Below are positions 59,972-64,000 of a stretch of 64,000 nt of DNA, one piece after another. The position numbers and the translations under genes were made by a program. Below the pieces are notes generated by a model that searched no databases, was not told the origin of the DNA, and saw nothing but the letters and a program-made list of their open reading frames with translations. Positions within the stretch are counted from its first letter, which is position 1; each line of letters starts with the position of its first letter. The DNA is from Phycisphaerae bacterium (GTDB lineage: Bacteria; Planctomycetota; Phycisphaerae; Sedimentisphaerales; Anaerobacaceae): NCBI GenBank assembly GCA_017993835.1, contig JAGOLX010000003.1, forward strand, positions 62,001-126,000. The letters run 5' to 3'.

Positions 59972-61400
59972 CTATCGCGTGGGGAGGCCTTGACGCAGCC
60001 AACGGTCCATTGCCGCCGCCGCCTCACGTCCGCTGTTGATCGCTCGGACCACCAGCGAGGCGCCACTGATCGTATCGCCAGCCGCGAACACCCACGGCTC
60101 GCTGGTCTGGCAATCGGCCGCTATTACATTCCCTTTTGCGTCAAGTTGCAAGCCCAAATCCTTCACCAGGCCCTCGTGAACGACATGAACGAAGCCCAGA
60201 GCCAGCAGGACCAGGTCCGCGTGGAGCGTGAACTCCGTCCCCGGCAGTTCCGCGAGTTTCCACGAGCCGTTGACATTCGTCCACTCCACTTCGCAGGCGT
60301 GCAGTTCGTTCACAGAGCCGTTGCTGTGGCCGCCGAAGGCCTTCGTCTGCACGCTCCAGCGCCGCTCGCAGCCCTCTTCATGCGAAGAGGAGGTCCGCAT
60401 CATTCGCGGCCACATCGGCCAGGGAGTGTCTTCCGGCCGCGATTCAGGCGGTTTGGGCAGGATCTCCAGTTGATGAATCTCCCTGGCCCGCTGCCGACGG
60501 GCGGTGCCGACGCAGTCGCTGCCGGTGTCGCCGCCGCCGAGGACGATGACCGTCTTGTCCCGGGCGGTGATCCTCGGGATGTCGCCCAGCGCCTCGGCGG
60601 CGCAGAGCTTGTTCTGGGCGGTCAGGTAGTCCATCGCGAACAGGATGTTGCCGAGTTCCCGACCGGGCACGGCGATGTCGCGAGGCTGACGGGCCCCCAT
60701 CGCCAGACAGATGCCGTCGAACATCGTCCGCAGGTAGTGGGCGGAGATGTCCTTGCCGACATCGACGCCGGTCTGAAACTCGACGCCTTCGGCCAGGAGC
60801 TGCTCGATGCGCCGGTCGAGGATGTGCTTGCCGAGCTTGAAGTCGGGAATCCCGTAGCGGAGCATGCCGCCGACCCGTTCGTCCCGTTCGAAGACAACGA
60901 CGCAGTGCCCCGCCCGCGCCAACTGCTGGGCGGCGGCCAGACCCGCAGGTCCCGAGCCGACGATTGCGACCCGCCGGCCCGTCTTCTTCGGCGCCGGCAG
61001 CGGCTTGATCCATCCCTCCTGGAACCCCCGCTCGACGATCTGATACTCGATGTGCCGGATCAGCACGGGACGGTCGCTGACCGCCAGGGTACAGGCCGTC
61101 TCGCAGGGCGCCGGGCAGATCCGTCCCGTCACTTCCGGGAAGTTGTTCGTCTCGTGCAGGATGCGACAGGCCTGTTCCCACTGGCCCTTGTACACGAACT
61201 CGTTCATGTCGGGGATCGAGTTGCCCACCGGGCAGCCCGCGCCGTGACAGAAGGGAATACCGCAATCCATACAGCGCGCCGCCTGTTTGCGAATCGCATC
61301 CGGCGTCAGCGGCAGGTCGATCTCGTTGAAGTCGTGGATGCGCTCCTCGACGGGCCGATGCCCGATTTCCCGACGTTCGTATTTCAAGAATCCTTTGAGC

Positions 61401-61408
<8 letters not shown>
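59972..61408 (-). CDS. gltD: Glutamate synthase small subunit
   Basis: 478 residues; it transfers electrons from NADPH through FAD and Fe-S centres to GltB. The N-terminal Fe-S cysteines are CMDCGIPFCHGAGCPVGN (about 46-63) and CPAPCETACTLA; FAD is bound at AIVGSGPAGLAAAQQL and NAD(P)H at VIVLGGGDTGSDC. The C-terminal VFAAGDTISGASLVV closes the FAD site. The ATG at 61408 overlaps the end of gltB by eight bases, the usual coupled arrangement. Confidence 0.95.

Positions 61409-64000
<2,592 letters not shown>

Overview
The window looks like a chromosomal segment of a GC-rich Planctomycetota bacterium, most likely of the Phycisphaerae/Sedimentisphaerales type. The basis is several secreted proteins with prepilin leaders of the [14 protein letters not shown] kind, GLUG-repeat and lamin-tail/CotH proteins, a GHL10-type glycosidase, a Tat-exported Gfo/Idh/MocA oxidoreductase, SGNH hydrolase, and dispersed palindromic repeats. 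The taxonomic call is inference. I see no transposase, integrase, rRNA or CRISPR array.

Layout. 1-330: a tRNA-Val(GAC) gene with its own promoter. 331-8924: a minus-strand type IV pilus operon (pilM, pilN, pilO, pilP-like, pilB, pilT, pilC, two minor prepilins). 9150-12437: gpsA, a secreted protein, and a divergently transcribed Tat oxidoreductase. 12853-15671: CBS-domain protein, GNAT acetyltransferase, a small DNA-binding-like protein with its own promoter and terminator, a lipoprotein. 16042-22145: extracellular proteins (GLUG-thioredoxin fusion, GHL10 glycosidase, pilin-like protein, SGNH hydrolase) with palindromic repeats between them. 22292-25360: tandem Rnk-like regulators under a strong promoter, DUF4405 membrane protein, exported O-methyltransferase. 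25674-32807: a MacAB/TolC-type efflux operon with two different permeases. 33258-35492: fused trehalose-6-phosphate synthase/phosphatase. 36133-42078: a 1492-residue CotH/lamin-tail protein, MazG-like pyrophosphohydrolase, M48 peptidase. 42219-46805: a small secreted six-cysteine protein, a LolA-like/C39-like/rhodanese membrane fusion protein, a MauE/DoxX-like protein, and an upstream pilin-like protein. 47199-51830: a second pilus-motor-like operon (PilT-like ATPase, membrane-anchored GspE-like pseudo-ATPase, CvpA-like membrane protein) and a convergent 49-codon gene. 52121-55258: EF-G paralogue and a pilin-like protein. 55255-64000: carA, carB, gltD and the 3' part of gltB.

How the genes fit together. 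PilMNO(P) form the inner-membrane alignment complex, PilB/PilT drive extension and retraction and PilC is the platform; no secretin, prepilin peptidase or major pilin is in view, so the machine is incomplete here. The efflux genes make a complete tripartite pump. GltBD and CarAB share glutamine as nitrogen donor.

The least explained parts are: (i) the Cys-rich protein / C39-like-rhodanese / MauE locus (42219-45542), which could be an envelope peptide-maturation or thiol-redox module; (ii) the second motor operon, whose GspE-like member has lost its P-loop lysine and His box while gaining N-terminal membrane helices; (iii) palindromic repeats that lie in frame inside coding sequences. These functional readings are inference from domains and gene order; no database search was possible.
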